Shown: positions 39,501-50,671 of the stretch, piece after piece
Numbering within the stretch: position 1 is the stretch's first letter
Layout of the letters: every line of letters starts with the position of its first letter
Assembly: GCF_000004075.3 (NCBI RefSeq)
Contig: NC_026658.2
Location: 2,294,001-2,358,000 of the forward strand
From: Cucumis sativus
Lineage: Eukaryota; Streptophyta; Magnoliopsida; Cucurbitales; Cucurbitaceae
Direction of reading: 5' to 3'
Length of the DNA stretch: 64,000 nucleotides
The notes under the pieces: model-generated
The model's database searches: none
Told to the model about the DNA's origin: nothing
Seen by the model: the letters and a program-made list of their open reading frames with translations, nothing else
Translations under genes and position numbers: made by a program

Positions 39501-41141
39501 CTATTCTCAAGTTCCAGTAGAAAATGGAGAGCTAATTCAAGTGTTAAGGTGTGGATATAATTTTGTTTCTGTAAGCACGTGAACACAAAATGTGGTTTGT
39601 ATTTCAGTTTTACGTCTAACAGTTTAAGCAGTACAGGTACGAGAAGAATCAATTTTACAAGCCTCATCATGACTACTTTTCTGATACTGTAAGATTTTTG
39701 TTATTTCTTCAGCCATGAGCCCTAGTATTCTAAAATCAGTATTTATTTTTTTTCTTTAAGTAATGTGATCTCGTGCTCTCGCTGATGGCATGTGTCGTTT
39801 CTTCCACGTCTTCTTGTTACAGTTTAACTTGAAGCGTGGTGGTCAGCGGATTGCAACTATGCTTATGTATCTAAGTGAAAACATTGAAGGAGGAGAAACT
39901 TACTTTCCGAAGGTATTTACCATTTTTCTTGCTGAATTAAATTTCAGTATTTAGATGGAGTGCTATGACACACGGCAGAATTTAGCATGAATTTGAAAGA
40001 CAAAAAAATGGCAGCTTTTCCCATTTTAAATCTTGTTTTCTTGTCGTATCAAAGTTTCGTGGTAGTGTCGTGTCCTAAGTGTTCCCTTTGCATATTTTCT
40101 TCAGGCTGGTTCTGGTGAGTGTAGTTGTGGTGGGAAGACCGTTCCAGGACTGTCAGTCAAACCAGCCAAAGGAGATGCAGTACTTTTCTGGAGCATGGTA
40201 TGTACCTCTTGCCACTTAGAATGAAATTAGTACGATGTGAAAATAAAATGATTATGATTTTGACTGCTAAATCAAGAAATCGACACCCTAAGGGATACCT
40301 TATGATAGATAAGGGCTTAAGATTTGTTTCAGAGTTACCCTAGAAGTAGAAGTTGTGGCCTAGGACCCCAGCCTCAATTCAAATTTCAATAACTTAATAA
40401 CTAGGAGATACTTTGCCTATGTTTCATTCTCATTTTTCGTATTTCTTTCCAAAATTGTGTAGAAATTTTGTGAGTAGCAAATTTGAGTTTCTTTTTCCTT
40501 GTTTATGTCTCTGGTTTTTCTCTAAAACTAAATTTTAAATTACAGCATTATTTTAACATTCTAGACTTATAAAAGGGATAATAATCAAATAATTAACATA
40601 GTTTTTCTTTTGGATATTTAACTTTAAGAACCAATTGTCCCAAACATTTATTACTTTTTTAATCTAAAATGTTTTAGAACAAGAAATGATTAAGAAAACA
40701 AGAAACGAATACCAAACACAATTTAGTTTTTCTTTATTAAAAAAAGTAAAAATGACAACAAGAAGATATAAATTAGAAATGAAAAACAGAAACTTCACCA
40801 AACAAACAAGCCCTTAAGTTCTTTCTGGACTTTTGGAGTTGATCTTAAACTCAAAGAGGATCAAGAGATCAAAGTAAGAGCGATCCTTAAGTATACTAAT
40901 AATAATGAAAAAGGAGGTACCCTATTCAAGAACATAAAACCAACCAATGCTTAAAGCCTGTTTGGAATGAACTCCCAATGGAAGTCTGCTGTTGTAAACC
41001 AATTCCTTTGATATATAAATGCTTCAGGGGTTAGATGGGCAATCAGATCCAAAGAGCATTCATGGAGGGTGTGAAGTACTGTCAGGGGAAAAATGGTCTG
41101 CCACAAAATGGATGAGGCAAAAGAGTACTCTGGTACCATAA
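30542..41141 (+). CDS. P4H1: Prolyl 4-hydroxylase, P4H1 type (complete, 12 exons, 290 aa)
   Basis: A 2-oxoglutarate/Fe(II) dioxygenase that hydroxylates peptidyl proline, for example in cell-wall hydroxyproline-rich proteins, in the ER/Golgi lumen. Exons: 30542-30608, 31229-31276, 32173-32241, 33246-33298, 34011-34076, 36067-36141, 37581-37655, 39478-39548, 39637-39688, 39823-39912, 40105-40197, 41028-41141. Total 873 nt, in phase. A membrane anchor spans about residues 8-31 (MRIVFGLLTFVTVGMIIG), giving a type II protein. The catalytic domain keeps the iron ligands His185 and Asp187 (KPHHDYF), His265 (IHGGCEV) and the 2-oxoglutarate-binding Lys275. Near-identity to Arabidopsis P4H1 in VKPEVVSWSPRIIVLH and GEKWSATKWMRQK fixes the subfamily. 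Introns 3, 5, 6 and 7 contain repeat remnants, which explains the 10.6-kb span. Confidence 0.95.
32659..32868 (+). mobile_element. Degenerate Au-type SINE, P4H1 intron 3
   Basis: The head GTTGGCCGCCTGGTGACTAT, the B-box-like AATCAATTCGATCCATGG and the tail CTCGTGAGATCTGTCGAGGT, then TGCCGTAAGTTGGTCATACA, ending in a T-rich run, parallel the copy at 24145-24349 along its whole length. It is more diverged and therefore older. It has the same orientation as P4H1. Confidence 0.65.
34220..35600 (+). pseudogene. Coding-like fossil insert in P4H1 intron 5, unidentified
   Basis: This part of intron 5 (34077-36066) is less AT-rich than the other introns and carries several broken frames, the longest at 34399-34629 and 34640-34915, interrupted by stops. 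A short ...FWLERN-like stretch near 35250 recalls the end of LINE polymerase genes, but it is too weak to assign. I read it as a decayed retroelement or pseudogene and cannot name its source. Confidence 0.3.
36760..36882 (+). mobile_element. LINE 3'-tail fragment, P4H1 intron 6
   Basis: The stretch CCCCTTTTGTGAATTTCATA, then CATCAATGAAATTGTTTCTT, then ATGAAGAAAACC is the same 3'-end pattern as in Ku70 intron 3 at 11740-11790. Only the tail is recognisable and the left boundary is uncertain. Confidence 0.45.
37036..37140 (+). repeat. Compound simple repeat: T run, G15 and (AC)12
   Basis: Twelve T at 37036-37047 and fifteen G at 37048-37062, then after about 50 bp a dinucleotide (AC) tract at 37116-37140. 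All lie in P4H1 intron 6. Length polymorphism and sequencing error are both likely here. Confidence 0.9.
38480..39060 (+). repeat. Unclassified repeat-like block, P4H1 intron 7
   Basis: A richer stretch that contains TACTGGTTCGTCTCAAACTC, then AGAACTACGTCGAGTCTTCT, phrases I associate with dispersed plant repeats of LTR type. No ends, target duplication or protein remnant could be fixed, so the class is open. Confidence 0.25.
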
Positions 41142-43093
41142 TTCATACTTTCTAGTTTCATTTGTATTGTATATCACAATTGAATATTTTGTTACATATA
41201 TCAACTAATAAATTTATATATATAGAGAGAGAGAGAGAAAAAAAAATGGAGAGGCTAATTTAGATAGCGTCTTAACATAATTAATCACACTTAGAATGAA
41301 TCAATTTATTTAATGAATAATACAGTAGAAGCAACTTCTGATGTTTCTTTGTTCTTTTGTCAAAGTGTGGAAATTCTCTATATTTTTCATGCATGATTAT
41401 TATAAGGTTAAGTCTCAATAACCAACAAAAGTTTCTCCAAGAACTATTGAGGGGATGATTTAGAAATTGCGATTCACATGTAATGTAACAGAATGTGTGA
41501 AGGGTCCAGGGGAAATGTTGTATGATATTTATATAATATGGTCATGTTATGTGGGACTTATTTTTTATTTGGTGGTTTTAATTATATTATCGAACTGAGA
41601 AAGCTTCATTCTAGGCTGGAAGTTTGATTCAAAATAATCTCGTAGGTTTTTGTCGAGTTCAATTAATAGATGTTTAGTATGGTTTGTACACAAACGTTTC
41701 TAGATTTTGTAACCTAAATTTGGACCATCAACAGTTGAGCTATGCTCACTTGAGAACTACAACTATGTTATATTTATAAATATTGTACTAAACACATTAA
41801 GAGAAAAAAAAATTAACTCTTGAAATTTTCAAATTGTTTATTTGACAAACTAAAACAAAATCATAAAATGTGAAGTTATTTATCGCACACTTGAGATTAA
41901 GGGCAATAGAACTTTTGTCACATGGATAATATTAATTTTGTTCATATCTTCATCGATACAATTTTGTTTTAGCTAAATGGTCACTCATTTTCATATGTTT
42001 GTTCGTGTTCTTTTCAACCATGCTTATAAATCGCTTTACAAAGTTTAAACTTGGAACATTTTTGGTATATGATGTTTTGGTGTTATATGAAGAAACATAG
42101 GTAGAAGTGATTCACTTAAAAGGGAGGGGATTCACTTAAAAGGGAGGGGCGAAGTGGGTATTTCACTTGTTCAAACATAATAAAACATGTTTAGGCAAAT
42201 AGGTCAAATACATTGAAGCTTTTGGGTTTTGGGTTAGTTTTTCATAATTTTCTTTCCAATGATACTTACCTTTCACATAGATCTTCAACAAATCAAATTT
42301 ATCTCACATGCTCTAGTAAGCAAAGAGTCTATCGTGTTAGAGATGTTTACGAGTAGGGTGGGGTTGGAGATGACTTCCACTTTCCCAACTCTGCTCTCCA
42401 TTTTATTTTTCATCCCCGCAACATTACTTGTACGTCCAAACTAGTGTGATTGGGTAGGGAATTGAGAAGTGGGTTCCCCATGTTTATTTAAGGACTCTCT
42501 CACTTCCTTTCTCTACTTTTTGCATTCACTTCTTCCTCTTTTCTCTCTTTGTTCTCTTTTGATCCTAAAATCATTATGTGAGATGAATCTGAAAGATCAT
42601 ATCTAAAACGAAGGTCAAACTTAAGAAAGATGTTTTAGATGGAGAAAAAGAAGACGAGGAAGATCGAAGAGGGAAAAAATGGAAAAGATCGAGTAAGGAA
42701 AAAAAAAAGGAAAGTTTGAGTTTTGCCATTCTTTTTCCCTTTAAATATAAATTTAATGAGATATATGGCCTCAAATTCAATAATTTAGAATTTTATCTTA
42801 ATCAAAGATTTATGAGTTAGAAAACTAAAAATTCCACCACCACAAAATCAACCAAACATTTACTCAAATATGGAGCATAAAAACTAGTAAATAATAGGAA
42901 AGCTGAGGTACAAAACAAACAATAATACTACTAATCCAACACTAAACTATGGTTCAAACTTTAAAGGAAAGAGACACACCTATCCTTTTACAGCAATAAC
43001 TATAAGCTTTTTAACTTATTGATCAATCACGACCATAATAAAACATTAAAAAAAAAAAAAAAAAACACTTCCATAATTGAACACACACTTCCT
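41142..43093. other. Intergenic between P4H1 and the DIR1-like gene (convergent)
   Basis: AT-rich 3' flanks. A 20-bp unit starting TTCACTTAAAAGGGAGGGG is repeated twice in tandem at 42111-42149. A purine-rich tract lies at 42630-42715. No gene was recognised. Confidence 0.6.
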
Positions 43094-43399
43094 CTAGCAA
43101 TTTGGAGACTTAGAAATGTTGCAACGCTTAGGTAGCTCCATTGCAAGTTCAGGGTTAATGCCAAAAGAAGAAAGAGCTCCCGAGTTCCGGTACGCGCAAA
43201 AGCAGTGCAAGTCGGCGTGCGTAAGTGCCGAGCAGCATTGGGTGGTCGGCGGTGTTGGGTTCGGAGGTGTAACCGACGGTCGACATGCATACAAACCCGC
43301 AATTGGCATGTTGCAAATGGATTGAGCTTCACCAAAACCGATATTGTTCACAACCATCAAGACCAATGCTAAAGCCACAACTTTCATAGCTTTATCCAT
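43094..43399 (-). CDS. DIR1-like non-specific lipid-transfer protein (101 aa, single exon)
   Basis: Small secreted lipid-binding protein resembling DIR1, the putative lipid-transfer protein of systemic acquired resistance in Arabidopsis. Residues 1-25 form a signal peptide (KVVALALVLMVVNNIGFGEA). The mature part has the eight-cysteine motif: Cys29, 39, 55, 56, 66, 68, 93 and 101, spaced C-x9-C-x15-CC-x9-C-x-C-x24-C-x7-C. DIR1 hallmarks are the Pro-rich PPNPTPPTT loop, a PxxP motif, FGINPELA and LPKRC. The start at 43399 is the first Met after a TATA box; the open frame runs further upstream but is not likely translated. Intronless, as usual for the family. Role in defence signalling is by analogy; other members of this class simply bind lipids in the apoplast. 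Confidence 0.92.
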   Translation of the reverse strand: MDKAMKVVALALVLMVVNNIGFGEAQSICNMPIAGLYACRPSVTPPNPTPPTTQCCSALTHADLHCFCAYRNSGALSSFGINPELAMELPKRCNISKSPNC

Positions 43400-43455
43400 A
43401 TTAATATTTCCTCTCTCTCTCTCTTTTGAGTTGTTTTGAGAATTATTTGAGAGAG

Positions 43456-43463
43456 TTTTTATA
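43456..43463 (-). promoter_or_regulatory. TATA box of the DIR1-like gene
   Basis: TATAAAAA on the minus strand, with its near edge 57 bp upstream of the ATG. This fits a transcription start about 30 bp downstream and a short leader containing the CT-rich tract at 43412-43427. Confidence 0.7.
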
Positions 43464-44074
43464 GAGAAGTTGAAGGAAGAAGAGAATGGAAAATTATGGA
43501 GAAAATGTGCCCTCGTGAATGAATAATAATGGAAGTTAAAGAAAAGGATAAAAAACAGAAAAGAAGAGACTGTGATTTCACATGTGGGTTTGTATCCAAA
43601 ATTGTGGTAGAGGACAAATTTTTTACGTACAAAGAGATAAGGATTGGTCATTCTTATACATTATGGTCCATTTATGTTTTTATATGAAAAGTTGTATGAA
43701 CTTCACTTTATTATAAACAAATAAAATATTGATCATGTTTTTTATTTTTCTGAAATTTAAAGAAAGTTACTACAAAAAAATAGAAACTAATTTTGTTTAT
43801 ATTTAATAAGGTAAAATTATGATTATTGTTCTTGTAACGTTCTCTCGGGTTTGTTTGGTAAATCTATTCATTTTGTTTTTGTGTTCTTTGATTTTTAGTT
43901 TTAAAAAAAATGAGGGTATAGATTTGACAATTCACTATTTGTTTAAAAACATATTTTTGATTGGATAGTGATTATAAAAATACATATGTGGTTCAATAAT
44001 GGAAGAAAATGAATTGCTTTCACAAATATATAGTTTTAATATTATATTATAATAGTTCATAATAGTTGCATATG

Positions 44075-44165
44075 ACAATATATCTCAAACGGTTATCATA
44101 CGTATTTTAAAAGTTGAGAGATCTTAAGTTCAAATTCCACCCTCAATTTGTTAAATTAAATTTTA
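44075..44165 (+). mobile_element. tRNA-like SINE fragment
   Basis: The stretch CTCAAACGGTTATCATACGT, then AGAGATCTTAAGTTCAAATT, then CCACCCTCAATTTG has the spacing of a degenerate tRNA head (A-box-like, then B-box-like GTTCAAATTCC). It is similar in layout to the piece at 48905-48990. No tail or target duplication was fixed. Confidence 0.35.
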
Positions 44166-44619
44166 AAAGAAACAAAATGATTCGGTTCATCAAAAGTGAC
44201 AATTAATAAAAGAATGCTTTATTTTTTTAAGAAATATAAAAAATAGAGTAGCTCAGAAACAATTACAAAAATAGTAAATAAAGGAAAACTATATGATGAT
44301 TGATCTTAGTCACAAGTTAATTAGACCAAAATTTTTCCCATCACTAAGTTTGATTTGAGCAAACCCTTTTGGCACTCTTTCTAGGGTTTGTAGATAAATG
44401 TAACCCCACACAGAAACAAAATAGAGATCACATCCAACAAAATGCATAGGTCACATGCAACTAAGTTGGACCTTTCAATTCCTTTATGAGTTAGGCAGGA
44501 CACAATAACCCCACCTTTGGGTCGAAGATTCAATGCCTTCCACAAAATTTATATCCTACTTATCGATCATCAAATAACTTTTAATATACTTTTTGAGTTG
44601 TTGTTTTTAATTAATATAG

Positions 44620-45420
44620 TTAGATGATGGTCAAATATTTTTAAATATAGTAAAATTTTACGATGTTTATCGATGTTAGACAGTGCACGATAGACGTAAA
44701 TATATATATATCAATATCTATTGGTAAACATTGATAGATGTCTACCAATATCTATTGTCGATAAAGTGACATTTTGTATTTTTTTATCTCTTCTTCTCGT
44801 TCTCTCCTTTTTCTTTTCCTCTCATTAGTACTATTTTTTTCTCTCATTATTTTCTTTATTTTCTTGTCTTTTTCTTTTTTGTTCTTTTTCCAAATATTTG
44901 AAAGGAAAAAGGAAAGAAAAAAAGAAGCAAACATGGAAGGCATTCTAGATATGAAGCAATAAAGATTAAATTATATGGTCTAATACATGCCACTAATAAA
45001 AGCTTCATTTCTCTAAGTACGTTTGTCATTGTATTATCGTAAACGTTCCAGAATGATTCTAAAATAATTAAAATTTAGAATTAATAAAAGAAACGACTTC
45101 CACGTTTACTTAAAAAAGTAGAAAAATGTGTAAAAATATAAAACTAATTAAACAAGAAAAAAGAAAAAAATGTTCAAATATAATAACAAATAAAAAGTAA
45201 CAGTTATAGACACTAATAGGATTGCATGTGATTAATAGACAATAACATTTTGCTATATTTAAGAAATATATATTTGAAATATTTTGGCCTATAGACTTAT
45301 GATATATTATTGATAATAGACAATAACATTTTGCTATAGACTTATGACATATTACTAATAGAGAGTAACACTTTGTTATATATATTTGTAAATATTTTGA
45401 TTCATTTTATTATATTTAAA
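44620..45420. repeat. AT-rich dispersed repeat of 'gatagatgtctaccaat' type
   Basis: Repeated phrases recur here: AACATTGATAGATGTCTACC and CAATATCTATTG at 44727-44760. ATAGACAATAACATTTTGCT occurs at about 45235 and again at about 45315, each followed by a TATAGACTTATGA phrase. Such blocks, ending in ATATTTGTAAATATTTTGAT, look like a repeat family I associate with cucurbit genomes. Copy number and family are from recollection, not from a search. Confidence 0.5.
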
Positions 45421-48400
45421 AATAAAATTTAAATTTTTTTAGTGATTAAAAATGTGTTTAATACAACGATCAAAATGATTTCAACCGTTTTAAAATTATA
45501 CACTTAAATACATGAAATTATACATTTAAATGGATGGCACATGCATGCATTATCTTTACCCTCTTCAAATAATGAATTAAGTAAACTTTAGTAAATCAAA
45601 TTTATTTCCATTTAGCATCTTAACCATCCCCTAAAGAGTGTATAAAATAATATTGTTTGGGGCTTCCACAAGCCCTTCACATGGTATACTATGTGCCCAA
45701 TTCCAAACCACACATTTATTAGAATCATAACTTTCCAAGTTGGAACCCAAGTGTTTCTTTCCAAACTAATCATTGGATTGCATGCATTAATAATTTGTTT
45801 TTTTTATTGTATTGTATTTTATGTTAGAGACTTTAACCTTTGCCTTGTATGTCAATTAGTTATGCATGCCTTGTTTGTGACTGATGATTATCCTCGATGA
45901 ACTGAGAGTTCTATCGTTGAGATGAGTCTTATTTCGTGACAATATGATTGTGCCAGCTAAACTTTGTTTTGTACCTATAATGTTAGTTACATGTATATTT
46001 GATTCATTAATTTGATATACAATTTCTTAGTAAATGATATATTATATTTGTTTTCTAAAATAAATAACCATTTATAAAACTCTCAACAACCTATTTATAA
46101 AGTTAAAAGGTAAATGAGGTACGGCTAACCATTGTCATGAAGACACAATTATTTGCTTTGCATTAGTTGCAAAGAGACTACAACGATCATCTCAACACGA
46201 TGCAAAAACTAATTAATAATTTGTTTCAGTAGAATTATAATTTTGAGATACTCAAATTCGATAGAATTCTGGAGTAATAATACTTTATGCTTCTCAAACT
46301 CACATTAAGAACAAAAAGAAGGAAAGAAAGGAATAAGAGAATTCTTCAAATTAGAATGACAAATACTCCAATAAGATAAACAAGTTACTAATCATAGGCT
46401 TCAAAGAGTAATAACTCTCCAAAATAAAATAAAATCAATACAAAATTGAAACATTTGTGAAATTTGATTCGAGTTGTTATTTGATCCAAATACATCAAAC
46501 ATTTGTAAAATTTAATTCGAGTTTTTACTATTATAGAACATCCAACATGGGTAGTAAGTAAAGGATGGGTGATTGTTTTTGTAGGAACGAATACGACTCA
46601 AGTCAAGTTGGTTTTCATGTGAAGTCGACTCAACCTAATTTGATCGATTAGTTTCATCGTTTCATCCCTCCTGTCTCTTTCTCTTTCTCTTTTTGTCGTC
46701 GTCTTCTTTACTTTTTCCAATTTTAGAAACAAGAAAGAAGAAGATAGTTCATGAGATTAGTAGCAGAAGAAATTATTGGCTAAATCAAATTTATGTATAT
46801 TACCTAACCATCTCCCAAAATTATAATCTAATTAACTGTAGGTTGTGGGAAACCATAATATAAAAAAAAGACATATGAAATCATGTGACAAAAAGGACTT
46901 TTAAGGGTAGATGAAGAACAAAATGGGATCAGTATATTTAATGAGCTCAATAAAATACAACTCATATGGTTCATTAAAGGATTTTAGGTTCATTTGGAAT
47001 AATTACTAGTAACTTAGGCTATTTCAAGGGGGAGTTTCAATAATTCTTGAATTTTGGGACTTCTATTAATTATTGTAGTTTTTCATTTTTTAGTTTAAAG
47101 TAATGTTTTCAATGGTTTTTTAGGGTTACAATAATTTAGTTAGTGACTATATTATTGTATATGTATAGTATTAATTAATAGGCAATGGACCATAGATATT
47201 AATTTACTTACTTTAGGATTAATTTTGATCAACGCTTATATAAATAGTAACTCATGTTGTTACCTTTAGAATTTAGATTTCAAGATTAGAAATGAAAGTT
47301 GCATATCTTGTCCAACCTAATTAACTTGTTTATATTTTTGAATCATTTTATTTTGTTCTCGTCATTTTTAATTCCAACCATCTTTTCATTATAGTTTTCA
47401 CTATTCTACGATCTTATTTTCGTTTCATCTTTGATTACTCACGTTTTCAAATTAACACAAGTAATTTAATTTCAACTATATGTCCACTCTTTGTAAATAT
47501 CTAAATAAATATGTAAAGAAAATTGACAATACGACCTTAGATTTAGAAGATTTCAATTCCATTGAAAAGTCATCAAAAAGTAAGATTTCGAAAAATCTAA
47601 AGCTACATTATGAATGAGTATTATTTATAGTCTTGAAATTAAACTCTACGTGCAACCGAAAGCTTCATTATGAATGATTGTTTTTAAAATCATTCCATCT
47701 AAAACTTGTTAATTACCACTTAAAGACCGATAATTGAAGCTCAAGTTAATGTGAAGGAGTAGTAGTATCACTCTAAACTATATGCAATACAATTATATCA
47801 CTCAATATGATTAAGAGTGTGTTTGGATCGAAATACATATAAATGAGTCGTTTTGAAAGAAAAAGAATTAGGTTATTATTCAACAATCACAGCTCAAAAT
47901 AACTATTTTAAACGAAATAAAAACAAATTTTTCGAAAAACATTTTTTTTTGTTAGCCTGGTTTTAATTCTTCTAAATATTCTTAGAACATAACACAAAAT
48001 TCAAAACAAAAGAGTTGAAGGCAGAAAGGGTGAGTTTGAGTGGTCACCACAAGTTTTGTACTAAAAACGAATTGGTTCATAAACAAATATTAGTTTTTGA
48101 GAGGTTATATTTAATAATTAAAATGCTTTATATGTTATCATATAAATAAAATAAATAAACATATAAATGATTAAAACCCTATTGGGATTAAATAATAATA
48201 CTAAAAAAGAAGGTGTTTCTTCTCAAATTGTCTTTGAAAGTTGCATAATAATAGAAACTTTCCACCCTCTCTCAAAAGTTGTATAGTACACAACAAGTGT
48301 ATGCCAAAGTGCATTATTTCCACCTTTTTACTCACTCATATTTTTAAAGAATATGCATGAACGACTCCACTATATTATTGGACGTTAGATATGAATATTG

Positions 48401-48904
48401 ATTTTGTTCAATTTTAAATTTTGTAATTTTGATTTTGATTTTATCATAAAAATTCATATCTTAATGAACATAGTTATTCTTTTGTATAACTTTCCTTCCT
48501 TTCTATCTACATTTTTCATAAATGCATAATATATAGTCAAATTTTTTGTATTGATATCAAAATGTCTATTTGTAAATTGAGCAGAAATTAGAGTGTATAA
48601 ATCAAAATTTAATTTCTATAATGATCAAATAAAATAAAATAACATTTCATCTATTTTCTTCGTTCCATATATTTTTAAGTGGCTAAATATAAACCATGAT
48701 CAAAATCAATTCACAATTTCACCATAAACCTAGCTTTTCATATAATAATAACAACAATAATTTTAAAAAGAGATTATTTTTTTTAAAATGTTTGGTAATT
48801 GAAATAAAATTATTAAAGTTAAAATTCTTGTCCAAGCCTAAATTTATTTTGTATAAAACTTAAATTCAAAATAAATTACGTTTTTTAAATGATATTTTAA
48901 AGCC

Positions 48905-48992
48905 AATGTGAGTTGAGCTTAACTAATATTATGTGTTTGTAAAGAACAATAGATCTCGGGTTCAAATCGTGCTTCAAGTTGTATCAAATATT
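48905..48992 (+). mobile_element. tRNA-like SINE fragment upstream of the UGT gene
   Basis: The stretch TTGAGCTTAACTAATATTAT, then GATCTCGGGTTCAAATCGTG, has an A-box-like start and a good RNA polymerase III B-box (GGTTCAAATC). It lies about 190-270 bp upstream of the UGT start codon. It is probably the head of a decayed SINE; a real tRNA gene is excluded because no cloverleaf can be drawn. Confidence 0.4.
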
Positions 48993-49091
48993 AAAGTAAT
49001 ATTTAATTTGGTTAATAATTAAAAGTTAAATATATTAAAAAGTTGGTTTGAGTATAAAATATGGATTTGGGCACTTTCACTTACTCTCTCC

Positions 49092-49099
49092 TATAAATA
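49092..49099 (+). promoter_or_regulatory. TATA box of the UGT gene
   Basis: TATAAATA, 79 bp upstream of the ATG at 49178, after a CT-rich run. This predicts transcription start near 49125 and a leader of about 50 nt. Confidence 0.75.
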
Positions 49100-49177
49100 A
49101 ATCTTTCTTTCTCATATAATCTTCACATCTCTGTTTTCTTTCTTACTAAAACAGAGTCTCCTCGGCCACTGGAAATA

Positions 49178-50671
49178 ATGGGCTCTGAATCGAACTCCGG
49201 TGACCATCATATCCTCATGCTCCCTTTCATGGCACACGGCCATCTCATCCCCTTTCTTGAACTCGCTAATTTAATCCATCGGAGATCTTCTGTTTTCACC
49301 ATTACCATCGCCAACACTCCCTCTAACATCAAATATCTACGCTCTGCCGCCTCCTCCGAGGCCAAAATCCACTTCGCCGAGCTCCACTTCAACAGCATCG
49401 ACCATGGCCTCCCACCTAATACAGAGAACACCGAGAATCTCCCTCTAGACCAAATCCCTGCTCTGTTTCACTCTTCCACCGCTCTCCAACATCCCGTCCG
49501 ACAACTAATCTCCGACATCGTTCAAAAAGATGGCAAACCTCCGGTGTGTATTATATCCGACGTGTTCTTTGGTTGGTCGGTGGCCATCGCAAGAAGCTTC
49601 AATATCCCGATTTTCAATTTCACTACTTGCGGTGCTTACGGTTCACTGGCCTATATCTCTCTCTGGTTGAATCTCCCTCACCAATCCACCACCGCCGACG
49701 AGTTTTCAATACCAGGCTTCCCAGAACGGTGCCGTTTCCAACGTTCCCAGCTTCACCGATTCTTACGAGCCGCCAAGGCCACCGATTCCTGGTGCACATA
49801 TTTCCAACCACAACTCTCCTATGCTTTGAATTCCGATGGATGGCTCTGTAACACCGTCGAGGAAGTTGAATCTTTCGGACTGGGACTGTTGAGAGATTAC
49901 ATCAAAATCCCCGTCTGGGCAATTGGACCACTTCTTCCTCAAAGCTCCGGCCGCGGGTGGGTAAAAGAGAATGATTCCGGCGTGGATTTAGAAAATTGCA
50001 TGGATTGGCTAAATTCCCACCAGAGAAATTCCGTTCTCTACATCTCATTCGGATCTCAGAACACAATCAGCGAGACCCAGATGATGGAATTAGCTCACGG
50101 ATTGGAAGAAAGTGGTAAGGCATTCATATGGGTGGTGAGACCGCCATTAGGACACGACATTAAAGCAGAGTTCAAAGCTCATCAATGGCTGCCGGAGCAA
50201 TTCGAGGAACGAATGAAGGAGACGAACCGAGGAATATTGATCAGAAATTGGGCACCCCAATTGGAGATTTTATCGCACGAATCGGTTGGGGCGTTCTTGA
50301 GCCATTGTGGGTGGAATTCGACGGTGGAAAGCTTGAGCCAGGGGGTTCCAATGATCACGTGGCCGATGGCAGCGGAGCAAGCTTACAACTCGAAGATGTT
50401 AATGGAAGAACTCGGGTTTGCAGTGGAGCTGACAATAGGAAAAGAGAGTGAAATTAAGAGAGGGAAAGTGAAGGAAGTGATAGAAATGGTGATGGAGGAA
50501 AATGGGAAAGGGGAAGAGATGAGGAAGAAGGCAGGCATTGCTAAGGAGAAGATGATGAATGCAATGAAAGATAATGAACAAAAGGGTTTATCTCTGAGAA
50601 GTTTGGAAGAATTTCTTGAAATCATTGAATCCAAAAAGGAGAAGACAAATGGGAGAGTGACAGTGAATTGA
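49178..50671 (+). CDS. UDP-glycosyltransferase, UGT92A1-like (497 aa, intronless)
   Basis: Family 1 (GT1) enzyme that transfers a sugar from a UDP-sugar to a small acceptor in the cytosol; acceptor unknown. His22 (MAHGHLIPF) is the expected catalytic base and Asp128 (IISDVFFGW) its partner. The PSPG donor-binding box spans residues 358-401, from WAPQLEILSHESVGAF to TWPMAAEQ, with HCGWNSTVES inside. The last residue is Gln401, usual in enzymes using UDP-glucose. The similarity to Arabidopsis UGT92A1 runs through the N-terminal PFMxxGHxIPF and the SSDHGLP-like motif (here SIDHGLPPN). Single exon, normal family length (about 480-500). GC content is well above the neighbouring DNA, as expected for an intact coding exon. 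Subfamily naming is by eye, so no symbol is given. Confidence 0.94.
   Translation: MGSESNSGDHHILMLPFMAHGHLIPFLELANLIHRRSSVFTITIANTPSNIKYLRSAASSEAKIHFAELHFNSIDHGLPPNTENTENLPLDQIPALFHSSTALQHPVRQLISDIVQKDGKPPVCIISDVFFGWSVAIARSFNIPIFNFTTCGAYGSLAYISLWLNLPHQSTTADEFSIPGFPERCRFQRSQLHRFLRAAKATDSWCTYFQPQLSYALNSDGWLCNTVEEVESFGLGLLRDYIKIPVWAIGPLLPQSSGRGWVKENDSGVDLENCMDWLNSHQRNSVLYISFGSQNTISETQMMELAHGLEESGKAFIWVVRPPLGHDIKAEFKAHQWLPEQFEERMKETNRGILIRNWAPQLEILSHESVGAFLSHCGWNSTVESLSQGVPMITWPMAAEQAYNSKMLMEELGFAVELTIGKESEIKRGKVKEVIEMVMEENGKGEEMRKKAGIAKEKMMNAMKDNEQKGLSLRSLEEFLEIIESKKEKTNGRVTVN

Larger units (their letters stand above)
43400..49177. other. 5.8-kb gene-poor AT-rich region
   Basis: Lies between the divergent DIR1-like and UGT genes. 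It holds dispersed repeats (listed separately), low-complexity pyrimidine and purine tracts (44765-44935) and the promoter of each flanking gene. Open frames such as 44752-44943 (Lys/Glu only) and 45691-45900 lack any family resemblance. Nothing else was recognised. Confidence 0.6.

Noticed and set aside
43116..43325. Antisense open frame inside the DIR1-like gene
   Set aside because: Shadow of a real, Cys-patterned secreted protein on the minus strand.
43400..43651. Upstream in-frame extension of the DIR1-like protein
   Set aside because: It includes the TATA box and leader. The signal peptide starts at the Met at 43399.
44752..44943. Lys/Glu-rich open frame and its Phe/Ser-rich mirror
   Set aside because: Low-complexity pyrimidine/purine tract; no family, promoter or splice support.
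48905..48992. Possible tRNA gene because of a good B-box
   Set aside because: No acceptor stem or anticodon arm can be drawn; better explained as a SINE head.
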